Of a DNA stretch of 64,000 nt, positions 34,221 to 44,240 are shown piece by piece. The translations under genes and the position numbers were made by a program. This DNA is from Atopobiaceae bacterium (GTDB lineage Bacteria; Actinomycetota; Coriobacteriia; Coriobacteriales; Atopobiaceae). Below the pieces are notes generated by a model. It had not been told where the DNA came from, searched no databases, and saw only the letters and a list, made by a program, of their open reading frames with translations. The DNA is taken from the NCBI GenBank assembly GCA_017545665.1, contig JAFWKQ010000116.1:62001-126000 (forward strand), written 5' to 3'. Within the stretch, counting starts at the first letter, position 1, and each line of letters begins with the position of its first letter.

Positions 34221-35012
34221 ATGCACTTTACCAAGATGCACGGGCTGGGAAACGACTACTTGTATGTGTTTGGCGAGGTTCCGCCAAACATCGCTGAGCT
34301 CTCAATACGGCTCTCGGACCGCCACTTTGGCGCAGGCTCGGACGGGATGATCTACATCAGTCCCTCAGATGTTGCCGACTTCAAGATGCGCATTTTCAAT
34401 GCGGACGGCAGCGAGGCCATGATGTGCGGGAACGGAATCCGTTGCGTAGGTAAATACGTCTTTGACAAGGGCCACACCACAAAGACCACGCTGTCCATAG
34501 AGACGCTTTCGGGAATAAAGACGCTCGGCCTAGAGGTACACGACGGCAAGGTATGCCAAGCGACCGTAGGCATGGGCAAGGCAGCCGTTAAAGACGACAT
34601 GGCACTTGTGGTCAATGGCTCCAGACTTGTGTGCACGCCTGCTTCGATGGGAAATCCCCACGCGGTCGTATTCGTGGAGGATGCCAACGCAGCGCCAATT
34701 AACACGATGGGCCCCCTTGTGGAGCATCACGAGCTCTTCCCCGGTGGCGTGAACGTGGAGTTCGTGCAGGTCTTGTCTAATAGCGAGCTGCGCATGCGCG
34801 TGTGGGAGCGAGGCAGCGGCATTACGATGGCCTGCGGAACCGGCGCATGCGCCTCGGTTGCAGCGGCGGTGAGCAAGGGCTATTGCGCTTTTGGCACCCC
34901 CGTTACCGTTCACCTTGACGGAGGGCCTCTGCACGTGACGATAGACGACGATTTCGAGGTAACCATGACGGGACCCGCCACGACAGTCTACGAAGGAGAG
35001 GTTGTTCTATGA
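34221..35012 (+). CDS. dapF: Diaminopimelate epimerase
   Basis: A 263-residue epimerase that converts LL- to meso-diaminopimelate for peptidoglycan and lysine. It starts MHFTKMHGLGNDYLYVFG. The two catalytic cysteines are in MMCGNGIRC and TMACGTGACAS. Slightly shorter than the E. coli enzyme (274). AGACAGGAGAAAAC precedes the ATG. The stop overlaps the dapL start (ATGA), so the two enzymes of the dapL route are coupled. Confidence 0.94.
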   Translation: MHFTKMHGLGNDYLYVFGEVPPNIAELSIRLSDRHFGAGSDGMIYISPSDVADFKMRIFNADGSEAMMCGNGIRCVGKYVFDKGHTTKTTLSIETLSGIKTLGLEVHDGKVCQATVGMGKAAVKDDMALVVNGSRLVCTPASMGNPHAVVFVEDANAAPINTMGPLVEHHELFPGGVNVEFVQVLSNSELRMRVWERGSGITMACGTGACASVAAAVSKGYCAFGTPVTVHLDGGPLHVTIDDDFEVTMTGPATTVYEGEVVL

Positions 35013-36193
35013 TCGCACTCAACAGACACTATGCCGATCTAAAAGACTCGTATCTCTTTGCGCACATCGCGCAGAAGGTCTCCGCCTACCAGCGGGCAAA
35101 CCCAAACAAGAGCATATTGCGCCTGGGCATTGGCGACGTTACGCTGCCGCTCTGCGATGCCGTCATTGCCGCCCTACACGAGGCGGTAAACGAACAGGCG
35201 GCCAAGGAGAGCTTCCAGGGCTATCAACCCGAATGCGGCGCCCCCTTCCTGCGCCAGGCCATCGCAAACCACTATCGCGCGCATGGCATCGAGCTAAAGG
35301 ACGACGAAGTGTTCGTTTCGAGCGGCGCAAGTGACGAGCTGGGCGACATCCTCGATCTCTTCGATCGCTCGAGCTCGGCACTCGTGATCGAACCTGCCTA
35401 TCCGGCATACGTGGACGCCAACGTAATCGCAGGTCGCAGAATCGTGCACCTGCCTTCCGGAAGGGAGAGCGGCTTCTTGCCCGAGCCAAGCGAGGAAGTG
35501 CAGGCCGACCTCATTTATCTGTGCTCCCCCAACAATCCCACAGGTGCGGTATTTGGCAAGGATCAACTCCAGCGATGGGTGGATTTTGCCAACGAACATG
35601 GATCGGTCATCCTCTTTGATGCCGCCTACGAGGCCTTTATTGAAGACGACAACCTGCCCCGCAGCATCATGGGGCTCGATGGTGCCAGGAGCTGCGCCAT
35701 CGAGATCTGCTCGCTTTCCAAAACCGCGGGCTTCACGGGAACGCGAGCGGGCTACACCGTCATCCCGAAGGAGCTCGTGCGAGGAGGGATGCGTCTCAAC
35801 GACATGTGGGTGCGCAACCGCACCACCAAAACAAACGGCGTGTCGTACGTTCTTCAAAAGGGCGCTGCCGCCGTCTTTACCCCCGAGGGGCAGCGCCAGA
35901 TTCAGGAGAACCTGCGCTACTACAAGGAGAACGCGCGCATCCTCATGCAGGCACTCGACGAGGTGGGCGTTTGGTACTGTGGAGGCAAGAATGCTCCCTA
36001 CCTGTGGCTCGAGTGCCCAGGCGGAATGGATAGCTGGCAGTTCTTCGACTACTTGCTGAGCGAGATACAAGTTGTGGGTACTCCTGGAGCGGGATTCGGC
36101 TCGTGCGGAGAAGGGCACTTTCGCTTCTCCACCTTTGGGAGCCGCGAGAACACGCTGGAAGCTGCCGAACGCCTGCGCACGCTGCTGGCGTAG
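35009..36193 (+). CDS. dapL: LL-diaminopimelate aminotransferase
   Basis: A 394-residue PLP-dependent class I/II aminotransferase, making LL-diaminopimelate directly from tetrahydrodipicolinate. ILRLGIGDVTLPLCDAVI near the N-terminus and YQPECGAPFLRQAIA are DapL-like. The PLP lysine is in SLSKTAGFTGTRAGYT, and CSPNNPTGAVF is the NPTG motif. AAGGAGAGG lies upstream within the end of dapF. With dapF it bypasses the succinylase and acetylase branches. No other lysine gene is near. Confidence 0.93.
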   Translation: MIALNRHYADLKDSYLFAHIAQKVSAYQRANPNKSILRLGIGDVTLPLCDAVIAALHEAVNEQAAKESFQGYQPECGAPFLRQAIANHYRAHGIELKDDEVFVSSGASDELGDILDLFDRSSSALVIEPAYPAYVDANVIAGRRIVHLPSGRESGFLPEPSEEVQADLIYLCSPNNPTGAVFGKDQLQRWVDFANEHGSVILFDAAYEAFIEDDNLPRSIMGLDGARSCAIEICSLSKTAGFTGTRAGYTVIPKELVRGGMRLNDMWVRNRTTKTNGVSYVLQKGAAAVFTPEGQRQIQENLRYYKENARILMQALDEVGVWYCGGKNAPYLWLECPGGMDSWQFFDYLLSEIQVVGTPGAGFGSCGEGHFRFSTFGSRENTLEAAERLRTLLA

Positions 36194-36279
36194 CGTGGGC
36201 TTCCAAAAGCGCGCGAGCGAGATGCCCTTGTTGATACGCATCACCCGATGCTCCGGGCAACGTGGCGTAAGAGAGATAG

Positions 36280-36311
36280 GCGCCGCACGGTCATCGTCGG
36301 CCGTGCGGCGC
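36280..36311 (+). terminator. Hairpin after dapL
   Basis: GCGCCGCACGG and CCGTGCGGCGC form an 11-bp stem with a 10-nt loop, 86 nt past the dapL stop. The U-tract is poor (ACTAAAACG), so termination efficiency is uncertain. Confidence 0.5.
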
Positions 36312-36315
36312 ACTA

Positions 36316-36466
36316 AAACGTAACCTGCCCCTAAAGAAGCGTCAAATCCGCAAGGCGCCATGGAAAGCAGCCGCGCGCAGTTCCGCAGGAACGAGGACTG
36401 TTTGAGCACAGCGCTTTCCCATGGTGCCGAAAGGATTTGACGCTTCTTTAGGGGCAGGAAACGTAA
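36316..36466. mobile_element. 135-bp MITE with 8-bp target site duplication
   Basis: Element 36324-36458. The left end CCTGCCCCTAAAGAAGCGTC... is repeated inverted at the right end over 26 perfect bases, and a second inner inverted repeat (GGCGCCATGG-type) follows. The 8-bp AAACGTAA directly abuts both ends (36316-36323 and 36459-36466), a target site duplication. No coding capacity, so it is non-autonomous. An 8-bp duplication fits several IS families (for example ISL3 or IS256), but no transposase is in the window and the family cannot be named. Confidence 0.75.
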
Positions 36467-36488
36467 GAGCTATTCCCGAGCAAGTTCC

Positions 36489-36848
36489 CTAGCTTGATAG
36501 CGCAGGAGTTATTGCCTCCACGTCCTCTTCTCCCGTACGGATGCGGATGGCCCGCTGAATCTCGTAGCAGAATATCTTACCGTCGCCAGGGTTGCCGGAA
36601 TACGCAGCCTTGCGTATGGCGTTAATCGCACGTTCCGCCCATTGCGAGGTCGATACGACTATCTCGAACTTGATCTTGGGCAGCATGGTCGTGCTCACCT
36701 TGCTTCCGCGAACGAGCTGCGTATAGCCCATCTGCGTGCCGCACCCCATGACTTGGCTCACGGTTATTCCGCGAACGTCCTCGGCGATGAGCGCCGCCTT
36801 AACGTCCTCGAGCGCCTCTTCGCGTACGATCGCTTCGATCTTTATCAT
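36489..36848 (-). CDS. glnB: PII-family nitrogen regulatory protein
   Basis: A 119-residue PII signal protein beginning MIKIEAIVREEALEDVKAAL, with the B-loop-like EIVVSTSQ and GDGKIFCYEIQRAIRIRTGE near the end. It binds ATP/ADP and 2-oxoglutarate. The T-loop carries GYTQLVRGSKV; the uridylylation Tyr51 of enterobacterial PII is Val here, so control must rest on ligand binding. AAAGGAGTCCTTTT precedes the ATG at 36848. It follows the amt stop by 28 nt, the usual amt-PII pairing (GlnK type). It most likely gates the ammonium channel. Confidence 0.92.
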   Translation of the reverse strand: MIKIEAIVREEALEDVKAALIAEDVRGITVSQVMGCGTQMGYTQLVRGSKVSTTMLPKIKFEIVVSTSQWAERAINAIRKAAYSGNPGDGKIFCYEIQRAIRIRTGEEDVEAITPALSS

Positions 36849-36876
36849 AAAAGGACTCCTTTCGTTGCGCGTTGCA

Positions 36877-38118
36877 TTAGTCATCGAGGCCGTTGAAGGA
36901 CGGATACGCGCGCTCCCCATGCTGGGTGACGTCGAGACCCACGCGCTCGTCGTGCTCGCTTACGCGCAGGCTTCCGAAGAGGCGGACTATGCGAATGCAT
37001 ATGAACGTTCCCACCACGGCAAGGCCAATGGTCGCAAGAATCGAGATGATTTGCGCCACAAAGAGACCCGTCTCACCAAACGCGAGCCCGTCCCACCTGA
37101 TGGCGGGGTTGACGGCCTTGCTGGCAAAGATGCCCGTGCACAGCCCGCCAAAGATGCCTCCCACGCCATGGCAGCCAAAGGCGTCGAGCGCGTCGTCGTA
37201 GCCAAACCGTGGCTTGAGCTTGGAGACGCAGAGGAAGCACACGGGACTGGCAAGCGCACCAATTATTGCTGCCGCCCACAGGGGAACAAAACCACAGCCG
37301 GGAGTGATTGCCACGAGCCCTATGACCACACCTGTGCACGCCCCAACGAGCGTCGGCTTGCCATCCGTGCGAATGTCCATAAGCATCCAGGTGCACTCAG
37401 CCGCCGCGGCAGAGATGATGCTGGCCGTAAAGGCATGTGCTGCCAGGCCGTCTGCCGCGAGCGCGCTTCCGGAGTTAAAGCCCAGCCAACCGAACAGCAG
37501 CAGCGCCGTGCCTGTGGCCACGAGCGGTATGTTGTGCACGCGATAGTTCGCCTGCCCGTATTCCACGCGGCGGCCCAGCGCAATACAGAGCATCAGCGCA
37601 CTGACACCCGAGCTGATGTGGACCACGTTACCGCCCGCGAAGTCAATCGACCCGATCTCCGCGAGCCATCCGCCGCTTCCCCATACCATGTGCGCGATGG
37701 GATAGTACACCACCAAGGTCCAAAGAACGACAAAGAGCGCCAACGCGCCAAACCGCATGCGTCCGGCCACGGCTCCGGTAATCAGTGCCGGGGTAATGAT
37801 GGCAAACATCATTTGGAACATGGCGAAGGCGAGGAAGGGAATCGTGCTTGCATACGGCCCGGGATCCTGACCTACGCCCTCCAAAAAAGCGTAATCAAAA
37901 CCTCCGATCAGGCCCACGTGGTCCGCGCCGAACGAAAGCGAGAAGCCAATGGCCATCCACATGACGGTTGCGAGGCCAATGATCGCAAACGACGCCATGA
38001 TGTTGTTCGCGACGTTCTTCCTCCTACCGAGGCCACCATAGAAAAATGCAAGCCCTGGCGTCATAAACAGGACAAAGGCAGCACATATGAGCACGAAGCC
38101 CGTATTGCTTGCATCCAT
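36877..38118 (-). CDS. amt: Ammonium transporter
   Basis: A 413-residue Amt channel with about eleven membrane helices. FYGGLGRRKNVANNIM near the start is the family signature, SALMLCIALGRR and the pore His segments (DFAGGNVVHISSG and DALDAFGCHGVGG) are present. AAGGAGGCGCGC precedes the ATG at 38118. It is the first gene of the amt-PII operon and brings ammonium into the cell for glnN and gltBD. The 333-nt gap upstream contains its promoter, divergent from carA. Confidence 0.94.
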   Translation of the reverse strand: MDASNTGFVLICAAFVLFMTPGLAFFYGGLGRRKNVANNIMASFAIIGLATVMWMAIGFSLSFGADHVGLIGGFDYAFLEGVGQDPGPYASTIPFLAFAMFQMMFAIITPALITGAVAGRMRFGALALFVVLWTLVVYYPIAHMVWGSGGWLAEIGSIDFAGGNVVHISSGVSALMLCIALGRRVEYGQANYRVHNIPLVATGTALLLFGWLGFNSGSALAADGLAAHAFTASIISAAAAECTWMLMDIRTDGKPTLVGACTGVVIGLVAITPGCGFVPLWAAAIIGALASPVCFLCVSKLKPRFGYDDALDAFGCHGVGGIFGGLCTGIFASKAVNPAIRWDGLAFGETGLFVAQIISILATIGLAVVGTFICIRIVRLFGSLRVSEHDERVGLDVTQHGERAYPSFNGLDD

Positions 38119-38451
38119 GCGCGCCTCCTTTCTTATCGTGCGCCGCAAGGCGCTTGGAAAATGACCACGTGATAGTCGGGCATTTGCGTTGCGGCGCCAT
38201 GTTGCGAGCGTAGCGTTGGTGTAATCAAGACATTGCGCCTGCGATGTACCCTGCTTGCTTTGTCGTAACAGGAAGGTTTCCCCTGTGTGAACACCATGCC
38301 CGTCCCCCATTCGCGCGTGTTAGGAAATCAAAACGTAACTCCCTGTATTACATGCGAAACAACTCCATATGGCCGACTCGCTATGATGCCACGAGGTATA
38401 TCTCCCGCACCCTTTTGTTGCGGCGTGGAGACGTGGAAAGGAGCGTGCCCG
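38119..38451. other. Gap between amt and carA
   Basis: The 333-nt divergent promoter region. TATGAT at 38382-38387 is a possible -10 for carA, but without a good -35. I found no convincing palindrome, riboswitch or T-box and no gene. Confidence 0.4.
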
Positions 38452-39786
38452 ATGAACCCACTCGTTGCGGAAGGCTCGCAGTCCCCCGCCCTACTCGTCC
38501 TTGAGGACGGTTCCTGCTTTCGCGGGCGGGCCTGCGGTGCCGTGGGCGAGGCCTTTGGCGAGATTGTGTTTAACACCTCCATGGTTGGATACCAGGAGAT
38601 CGTAACCGACCCGAGCTATGCGGGACAGATCGTTACGCTCACGTATCCGCAGGTAGGGAATTACGGAGTGAGCGAGTCTGCCATGCAGTCTACAGGCACT
38701 GCCCTCACGGGATTGGTCGTGCGCGACATGTGCCACACGCCTTCTAACTGGCAGTCTACGCAGAGCTTCCCCGACTTTCTGTGCGCGCAGGGCGTAGTGG
38801 CCATCGAGGGTGTGGACACGCGCGCCCTTACCCTGCGGGTCCGCAGCGGCGGAGCAATGCGAGCGGCCATCTCCACCGTTGACCTCAACCCCAAGAGCTT
38901 GCTCACTCGCGTGACCGCCAGCCCTTCGGTGCGCGCTCACAACTATGTGGCAGACGTAAGTCCCCGGCAGAGTCGGACGATTCCCGCCAGTGCGGATGCA
39001 CGTGCTCGGCGCGAAGCGGCAGGTCTTCCCAAGCTGCGCGTCGTCGCATACGACTGCGGCGAGAAGCGTGGAATCGAGGACCGGCTCACGAACGCTGGCT
39101 GCGACGTGATTGCCATACCCTTCGATACCCCCGCAAAAGACGCTATGGCAATGCGACCCGATGGCGTGTTCTTCTCCAATGGTCCGGGGGATCCGGAACA
39201 GGTAACGCAAACGGCAGAGGCAGCGTCCAGCATCTTGGGGAAGGTACCGGTCTTCGGCATCTGTTTGGGCAACCAACTCATATCCATGGCGGCAGGCGCA
39301 CAGATCGAAAAGCTTCCTTTTGGGCACCACGGCGGAAACGAGCCGGTTATGAACCTGATTACCCACCGGGTAGAGATCACGGCCCAGAACCACAACTACG
39401 GGCTTGTCTTCAATAGCATGGGGCCACTCGTGCCAGAGCTCAGCGATGGCAATACGACCCACACGCGCGACCTGCGACATTGGGTGAAGACGGGCGTGGC
39501 GCCCGTGGTGCAGACTCCGAGCTTGGGCCGCGTGCGACTTACTCACGTGAACCTCAACGACGGGACGCCCGAGGGCATCCAATTCCTCGATATCCCTGCC
39601 TTCAGCGTGCAATACCATCCCGAGAGCCGGCCCGGCCCACACGATTCGCACTACCTGTTCGAATCCTTCGTGGGCCTCATGGATACCTGGAAGGCAAAGC
39701 GTTACAGCGAATGCGCGTCCACGGCAAAGTATGGCCACGCGCCTACAGATGCCTGCGAGGGGAGGTCGCATTATGCCCAAGCGTAA
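38452..39786 (+). CDS. carA: Carbamoyl-phosphate synthase small subunit
   Basis: A 444-residue glutaminase subunit, longer than the usual 360-390 because of extra residues in the middle and at the C-terminus. The N-terminal domain ([30 protein letters not shown]) and the class I glutaminase domain with FGICLGNQL (nucleophile Cys) and [14 protein letters not shown] (catalytic His/Glu) are clear. AAAGGAGCGTGCCCG precedes the ATG at 38452. The gene overlaps carB by 14 nt. CarAB makes carbamoyl phosphate for pyrimidines and arginine. Confidence 0.94.
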   Translation: MNPLVAEGSQSPALLVLEDGSCFRGRACGAVGEAFGEIVFNTSMVGYQEIVTDPSYAGQIVTLTYPQVGNYGVSESAMQSTGTALTGLVVRDMCHTPSNWQSTQSFPDFLCAQGVVAIEGVDTRALTLRVRSGGAMRAAISTVDLNPKSLLTRVTASPSVRAHNYVADVSPRQSRTIPASADARARREAAGLPKLRVVAYDCGEKRGIEDRLTNAGCDVIAIPFDTPAKDAMAMRPDGVFFSNGPGDPEQVTQTAEAASSILGKVPVFGICLGNQLISMAAGAQIEKLPFGHHGGNEPVMNLITHRVEITAQNHNYGLVFNSMGPLVPELSDGNTTHTRDLRHWVKTGVAPVVQTPSLGRVRLTHVNLNDGTPEGIQFLDIPAFSVQYHPESRPGPHDSHYLFESFVGLMDTWKAKRYSECASTAKYGHAPTDACEGRSHYAQA

Positions 39787-42700
39787 CGACATAAAGAAGA
39801 TCCTCATCATCGGAAGCGGTCCCATCGTAATCGGTCAGGCATGCGAATTCGACTACTCCGGAACTCAGGCCTGCCGTGTGCTTAGGCGCGAGGGCTTTGA
39901 GGTAGTGCTCGTGAACTCAAACCCAGCAACCATCATGACCGATCCCAGCACCGCCGATCGCACCTATGTGGAGCCCATAACCGTTGAGGCCGTGGAGCGC
40001 GTGATCGAGCGCGAGCACCCCGACGCACTGCTGCCAAACATGGGCGGACAAACCGCCCTCAACTGCGCAATGGAGCTTGGAAAGGCAGGGGTGCTCGAGC
40101 GCTATGGGGTGGAGGTAATCGGCTGCAACCTCGAATCCATCCGCACGGGCGAAGACCGCGAGCTCTTTGCCGCGGCCATGCGCGACATCGGGCTGGAGGT
40201 CGCAGCGTCGGGCTTCGCGCACTCGGTAGATGAGGCGTTGGCCGTGGCCGACGGTCTTGGGTATCCCGTGGTAATCCGGCCAAGCTTTACACTCGGAGGC
40301 GCGGGCGGCGGCATCGCTCACGACGAAGCGGATCTGCACCACATCGCAGGCCAAGGCCTTTCCCTCTCCCTCGTGGGCGAGGTGCTGGTGGAGCAATACC
40401 TCGAGGGCTGGAAGGAAATCGAGATGGAGGTAATGCGCGATGCCGCCGGAAACGGCATCGTCATTTGCTCCATAGAGAACCTGGACCCCATGGGCGTCCA
40501 CACCGGCGACTCCATTACCGTCGCCCCAGCCCAAACGCTTTCGGACGAAGAGCTGCAGAACCTTCGCGACTACTCCCTGGCATGCCTCGAGCGCGTGGGG
40601 GTTGCCACAGGAGGCTCCAACGTGCAATTCGCCGTGAATCCCAAAGACGGCCATGTGATCATTATCGAAATGAACCCCCGTGTAAGTAGGAGCTCCGCCC
40701 TGGCATCTAAGGCCACGGGATTTCCCATTGCCAAGGCAGCGGCACTGCTGGCCGTAGGCTACACGCTGGACGAAATCGTAAACGACATCACACGCGTAAC
40801 GCCTGCCTGCTTCGAGCCCTCGCTCGACTATTGCGTGGTCAAGGTTCCACGCTTCGCGTTCGAGAAGTTCAAGGGCACGAGTGAGGAGCTTACCACCCGC
40901 ATGAAGAGCGTGGGTGAAGCCATGGCCTTTGGCCGCACGTTCGAGGAGGCCTTGCAGAAGGCTTTGCGGTCGTTGGAAGACGAGCACGACGGCCTTGGCC
41001 CTCTTGCCACCCAGGTATTTGACGAGAAGCGTTTTGACGATCTTGTGGCAAGACCCACCCCCGAGCGCATCTACTACGTGGCTGAAGCACTCCGTCGCGG
41101 ATGGAGTGTAAACGCGCTGGCGGAGGCGACGCATATTGATCCCTGGTACCTGCATCGCATTGCCAACATCGTGGCAGCGGAGCGAGCTATAGCCAGTTCG
41201 GGCCTTTCCGGCATGAACCGCGATCGATTGCTCGCCGCCAAGCAGATGGGGTTCTCGGACGCGCAGATAGCGCGCCTCACCGGCTCTGCAGAAGATGTCG
41301 TGCGTGGCGTGCGCATGGTACTCGGGATCCATCCCGTCGTAAAGACTGTTGACACCTGTGCCGGCGAGTTTGCCGCTCACACGAGCTACTATTACCTTAC
41401 CTACGAGGAGGGCGGCGCCACCGAGCACATCCCAGCCACGCGACCACGTGTGATCATTCTCTCTGCTGGGCCGAATCGCATTGGACAAGGCATCGAGTTC
41501 GACTATTGCTGTGTGCACGCAACCTACGCGCTGGCAAACATGGGCTACGAGACCGTAATGGTCAACTGCAATCCCGAGACCGTCTCCACCGACTACGATA
41601 CGTCGGACCGCCTGTACTTCGAGCCCCTCACCTTTGAGGACGTAATGAATGTGGTGGAAATCGAGCAGCCGGCGGGAGTCATCGTAACGCTTGGCGGACA
41701 AACACCCATCAAGCTTGCCCGCGCATTGGAGGAGGCAGGAGTCCCCCTTTTGGGCACCAATGCATCCGCCATCGACCTGGCCGAAGACCGCGACCGCTTC
41801 TCTCATTTGCTGGACCGCATGGGAGTAGCCTATCCTCCCTCGTCGGTTGCGTCCACACCCGAGGCGGCACACGAGGCTGCGCGCCGCATTGGGTATCCGC
41901 TCATCGTGAGGCCGAGCTACGTGTTGGGCGGGCGTGGCATGGCCATCGTATATAGGGCCGAAGAACTCGACTCCTATATGCAGGAGGCCGCCCATGTTAG
42001 CCCAAACCACCCCATTTACCTCGACTCGTTCCTGGAGGACGCCGTGGAGCTCGACATAGACGCGTTGTGTGACGGATCAGAGGTCTACGTGAGCGCCATA
42101 CTCGAGCACATCGAGGAGTGCGGCATACACTCCGGAGACTCTGCCTGCTGCTACCCGCCCTTCTCGCTTTCCGACGCCATCGTTGAGCGCGTGCGTTGCG
42201 TAACGCGCGAGCTGGCCCTGACGTGCGGCATCCGCGGTCTCCTTAACGTGCAGTTTGCCGTAAAGGACGAGCAGATCTTCGTGCTTGAGCTCAATCCACG
42301 CGCCAGTCGCACCGTACCCTTCTCGTCGAAGGCCACAGGGGTACCCCTTGCCAAGCATGCCGCAAGAATCATGGCCGGCGAGCGCCTATGCGACTTGGGA
42401 CTTCCAGCCGAGAGCCAGGAGCCTGCATACTTTGCGGTGAAGGAGGCCGTTATGCCCTGGACGCGCTTCCCCGGAAGCGATTCCACGCTGGGACCCGAGA
42501 TGCGCTCCACCGGAGAAGTCATGGGAATCGCCAAAACCTTCCCCGAGGCCTATGCCAAGACGCGGCAGGCCATCGACTACGAGATGCCCTCCGAAGGCAC
42601 TGTTTTCATAAGCGTCAGAGACAACGACAAGCGTGCCGTCTCGGCCATCGCCTTCGCGCTCCACAGGATGGGATACAAGATCCTCGCAACTCAAGGCACG

Positions 42701-43015
42701 GCCAAGACGCTACGCGCAACAGGGATTCCCTGCAACATAGTCAAGAGAGTCACAGACGGGCATCCCAACGTTCACGATGCGTTGTCTGCGGGCAACATAT
42801 CTTTTATCGTAAATACGCCACATGGGCACGCATCGCGGGGGGATGGATACATCCTGCGATCCGAGGCAGTGCGACGCGGCATCACGAACGTTACAACCAT
42901 ATCCGCCGCAACGGCGTTGCTGCATGCGCTTTCCATTTTGCACGATGGAAAGGGTTTGTCCGTGCATGCGTTGCAGGATCTTGACGCAGCAGGGGAAACG
43001 CAAGCTCAAGAATGA
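39773..43015 (+). CDS. carB: Carbamoyl-phosphate synthase large subunit
   Basis: A 1080-residue enzyme with two homologous ATP-grasp halves and an allosteric C-terminal MGS domain. The first half has [18 protein letters not shown] and GGAGGGIA; the second half repeats it as [18 protein letters not shown] and VLGGRGMAI. Residues about 940 onward are the MGS-like domain. GAGGGGAGGTCGCATT precedes the ATG inside the end of carA. Length and order are normal. No pyr or arg gene is next to it. Confidence 0.95.
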   Translation: MPKRNDIKKILIIGSGPIVIGQACEFDYSGTQACRVLRREGFEVVLVNSNPATIMTDPSTADRTYVEPITVEAVERVIEREHPDALLPNMGGQTALNCAMELGKAGVLERYGVEVIGCNLESIRTGEDRELFAAAMRDIGLEVAASGFAHSVDEALAVADGLGYPVVIRPSFTLGGAGGGIAHDEADLHHIAGQGLSLSLVGEVLVEQYLEGWKEIEMEVMRDAAGNGIVICSIENLDPMGVHTGDSITVAPAQTLSDEELQNLRDYSLACLERVGVATGGSNVQFAVNPKDGHVIIIEMNPRVSRSSALASKATGFPIAKAAALLAVGYTLDEIVNDITRVTPACFEPSLDYCVVKVPRFAFEKFKGTSEELTTRMKSVGEAMAFGRTFEEALQKALRSLEDEHDGLGPLATQVFDEKRFDDLVARPTPERIYYVAEALRRGWSVNALAEATHIDPWYLHRIANIVAAERAIASSGLSGMNRDRLLAAKQMGFSDAQIARLTGSAEDVVRGVRMVLGIHPVVKTVDTCAGEFAAHTSYYYLTYEEGGATEHIPATRPRVIILSAGPNRIGQGIEFDYCCVHATYALANMGYETVMVNCNPETVSTDYDTSDRLYFEPLTFEDVMNVVEIEQPAGVIVTLGGQTPIKLARALEEAGVPLLGTNASAIDLAEDRDRFSHLLDRMGVAYPPSSVASTPEAAHEAARRIGYPLIVRPSYVLGGRGMAIVYRAEELDSYMQEAAHVSPNHPIYLDSFLEDAVELDIDALCDGSEVYVSAILEHIEECGIHSGDSACCYPPFSLSDAIVERVRCVTRELALTCGIRGLLNVQFAVKDEQIFVLELNPRASRTVPFSSKATGVPLAKHAARIMAGERLCDLGLPAESQEPAYFAVKEAVMPWTRFPGSDSTLGPEMRSTGEVMGIAKTFPEAYAKTRQAIDYEMPSEGTVFISVRDNDKRAVSAIAFALHRMGYKILATQGTAKTLRATGIPCNIVKRVTDGHPNVHDALSAGNISFIVNTPHGHASRGDGYILRSEAVRRGITNVTTISAATALLHALSILHDGKGLSVHALQDLDAAGETQAQE

Positions 43016-43173
43016 GGGCGATTGCTCTCAAATCATGACTTTGGAGCATATCTGCAACCCGTCACCGCTTAGTGGATTCCATTCCCTTCCCAATGAAGTA
43101 ACATGTACCTATGGATTTATTGGTAGTGCGAACATGGGAAGCGTGGGGTTTCCCGGGAACAAAGGAGAGGACC

Positions 43174-43731
43174 ATGAAGTTTGTTTGTCCCGTATGCGGT
43201 TATGTTGAGGAGATCGACGGCGACGAGCTGCCCGCCGACTACAAGTGCCCCGTATGCAAATGCCCCGGTGAGAAGTTCAACAAGATGGACGGCGAGATGA
43301 CGTGGGCAGCAGAGCACGTGGTGGGCATCGGCAAGGCCGACGGCGTGCCCGAGGACATCATCGAGGACCTGCGCGCCAACTTTGAGGGCGAGTGCTCCGA
43401 GGTCGGCATGTATCTGGCCATGTCGCGCGTCGCCTATCGCGAGGGCTATCCCGAGATCGGCGAGTACTGGAAGACCGCTGCCTTCGAGGAGGCCGAGCAC
43501 GCCGCTAAGTTCGCCGAGCTTTTGGGCGAAGTCGTTACCGATTCCACCAAGAAGAACCTCGAGATGCGCGTCGAGGCCGAGAACGGCGCAACCGCCGGCA
43601 AGACCGACCTTGCCAAGCGCGCGAAGGCCGCCAACCTCGACGCCATTCACGACACCGTGCACGAGATGGCCCGCGACGAGGCGCGTCACGGCAAGGCGTT
43701 CGCCGGTTTGCTCAAGCGTTACTTTGGCTAA
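43174..43731 (+). CDS. Reverse rubrerythrin (N-terminal rubredoxin)
   Basis: A 185-residue protein with the rubredoxin domain first (FVCPVCGY ... [13 protein letters not shown], four Cys) and the diiron four-helix domain after (residues about 60-185, with EC at [17 protein letters not shown] and DEARHGKAF). This order is that of reverse rubrerythrins, NADH-linked peroxide reductases of anaerobes. AAAGGAGAGGACC precedes the ATG. It appears monocistronic with a terminator at 43766. Confidence 0.9.
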   Translation: MKFVCPVCGYVEEIDGDELPADYKCPVCKCPGEKFNKMDGEMTWAAEHVVGIGKADGVPEDIIEDLRANFEGECSEVGMYLAMSRVAYREGYPEIGEYWKTAAFEEAEHAAKFAELLGEVVTDSTKKNLEMRVEAENGATAGKTDLAKRAKAANLDAIHDTVHEMARDEARHGKAFAGLLKRYFG

Positions 43732-43765
43732 TACCCACTCGCATTAGCAACAGATAGCTCATGCG

Positions 43766-43804
43766 AACAGCCCCTTGGATGCTCTAGGCACCCAAGGGGC
43801 TGTT
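43766..43804 (+). terminator. Terminator of the rubrerythrin gene
   Basis: AACAGCCCCTTGG and CCAAGGGGCTGTT, a perfect 13-bp stem with a 13-nt loop, ending in TTTC, 34 nt past the stop. Confidence 0.7.
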
Positions 43805-43814
43805 TCTCGGAAAA

Positions 43815-44140
43815 CCGGGGGCAGGCCGGCGGGTTCCGCACCGTTCGCGTATCCGGCAGATCCTGGCGGGCGCTTGCTCGATTCGGCCACACTGTGGCTG
43901 ATCCCAGCAAATCCCGGCGGTCGTTTGCTCGATTCGCGAACAGTGCGGGAGCGTTTGCCGGGATGGGCCACACTGTGACCAAAGCCAGCAAATCCCTCGG
44001 CCCGTTTGCTCGATTTGACCACACTGTGGCCAAAGCCAGCATACCCCGCCGCACTGTTCTTGAATCCGGCAAACGCTTGCTCGGATCACCCGCACTGTGG
44101 CTGATCCCGGCAAACCCGCCCGCACCGTTCACCGTTCGTC
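43815..44140. repeat. Palindrome array B
   Basis: About 320 bp of the same units as array A, with the first core as CACACTGTGG (so inverted relative to A). Cores at about 43882, 43967, 44017 and 44090, and the second type (CCGCACCGTTCGC, GCGAACAGTGCGG and degenerate forms) at about 43837, 43938, 44049 and 44121. Linkers such as GTTTGCTCGAT and CCAGCAAATCCC recur. It fills the gap between the rubrerythrin terminator and the alpha/beta hydrolase promoter. Confidence 0.85.
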
Positions 44141-44240
44141 CTTCGCCCCCATCTTCAGCCCGCTGAGTGAATGCGCGCATCCTCCGGCATATCCTTAACA
44201 TAAAATGATTTCAAAGTAATCGCATAGTTAGGAGCATGCC

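Noticed and set aside
38119..38451. Riboswitch, T-box or PyrR site before carA
   Set aside because: I looked for specifier/antiterminator or terminator pairs and found none that are convincing.
39917..42010. A 697-codon open frame antisense to carB
   Set aside because: It lies wholly inside a highly conserved gene and has no ribosome binding site or recognisable domain. High GC with a strong third-position bias gives long antisense frames.
43815..44140. CRISPR array
   Set aside because: The repeats are imperfect palindromes with irregular spacing and related linkers, with no unique equal-length spacers and no cas gene.
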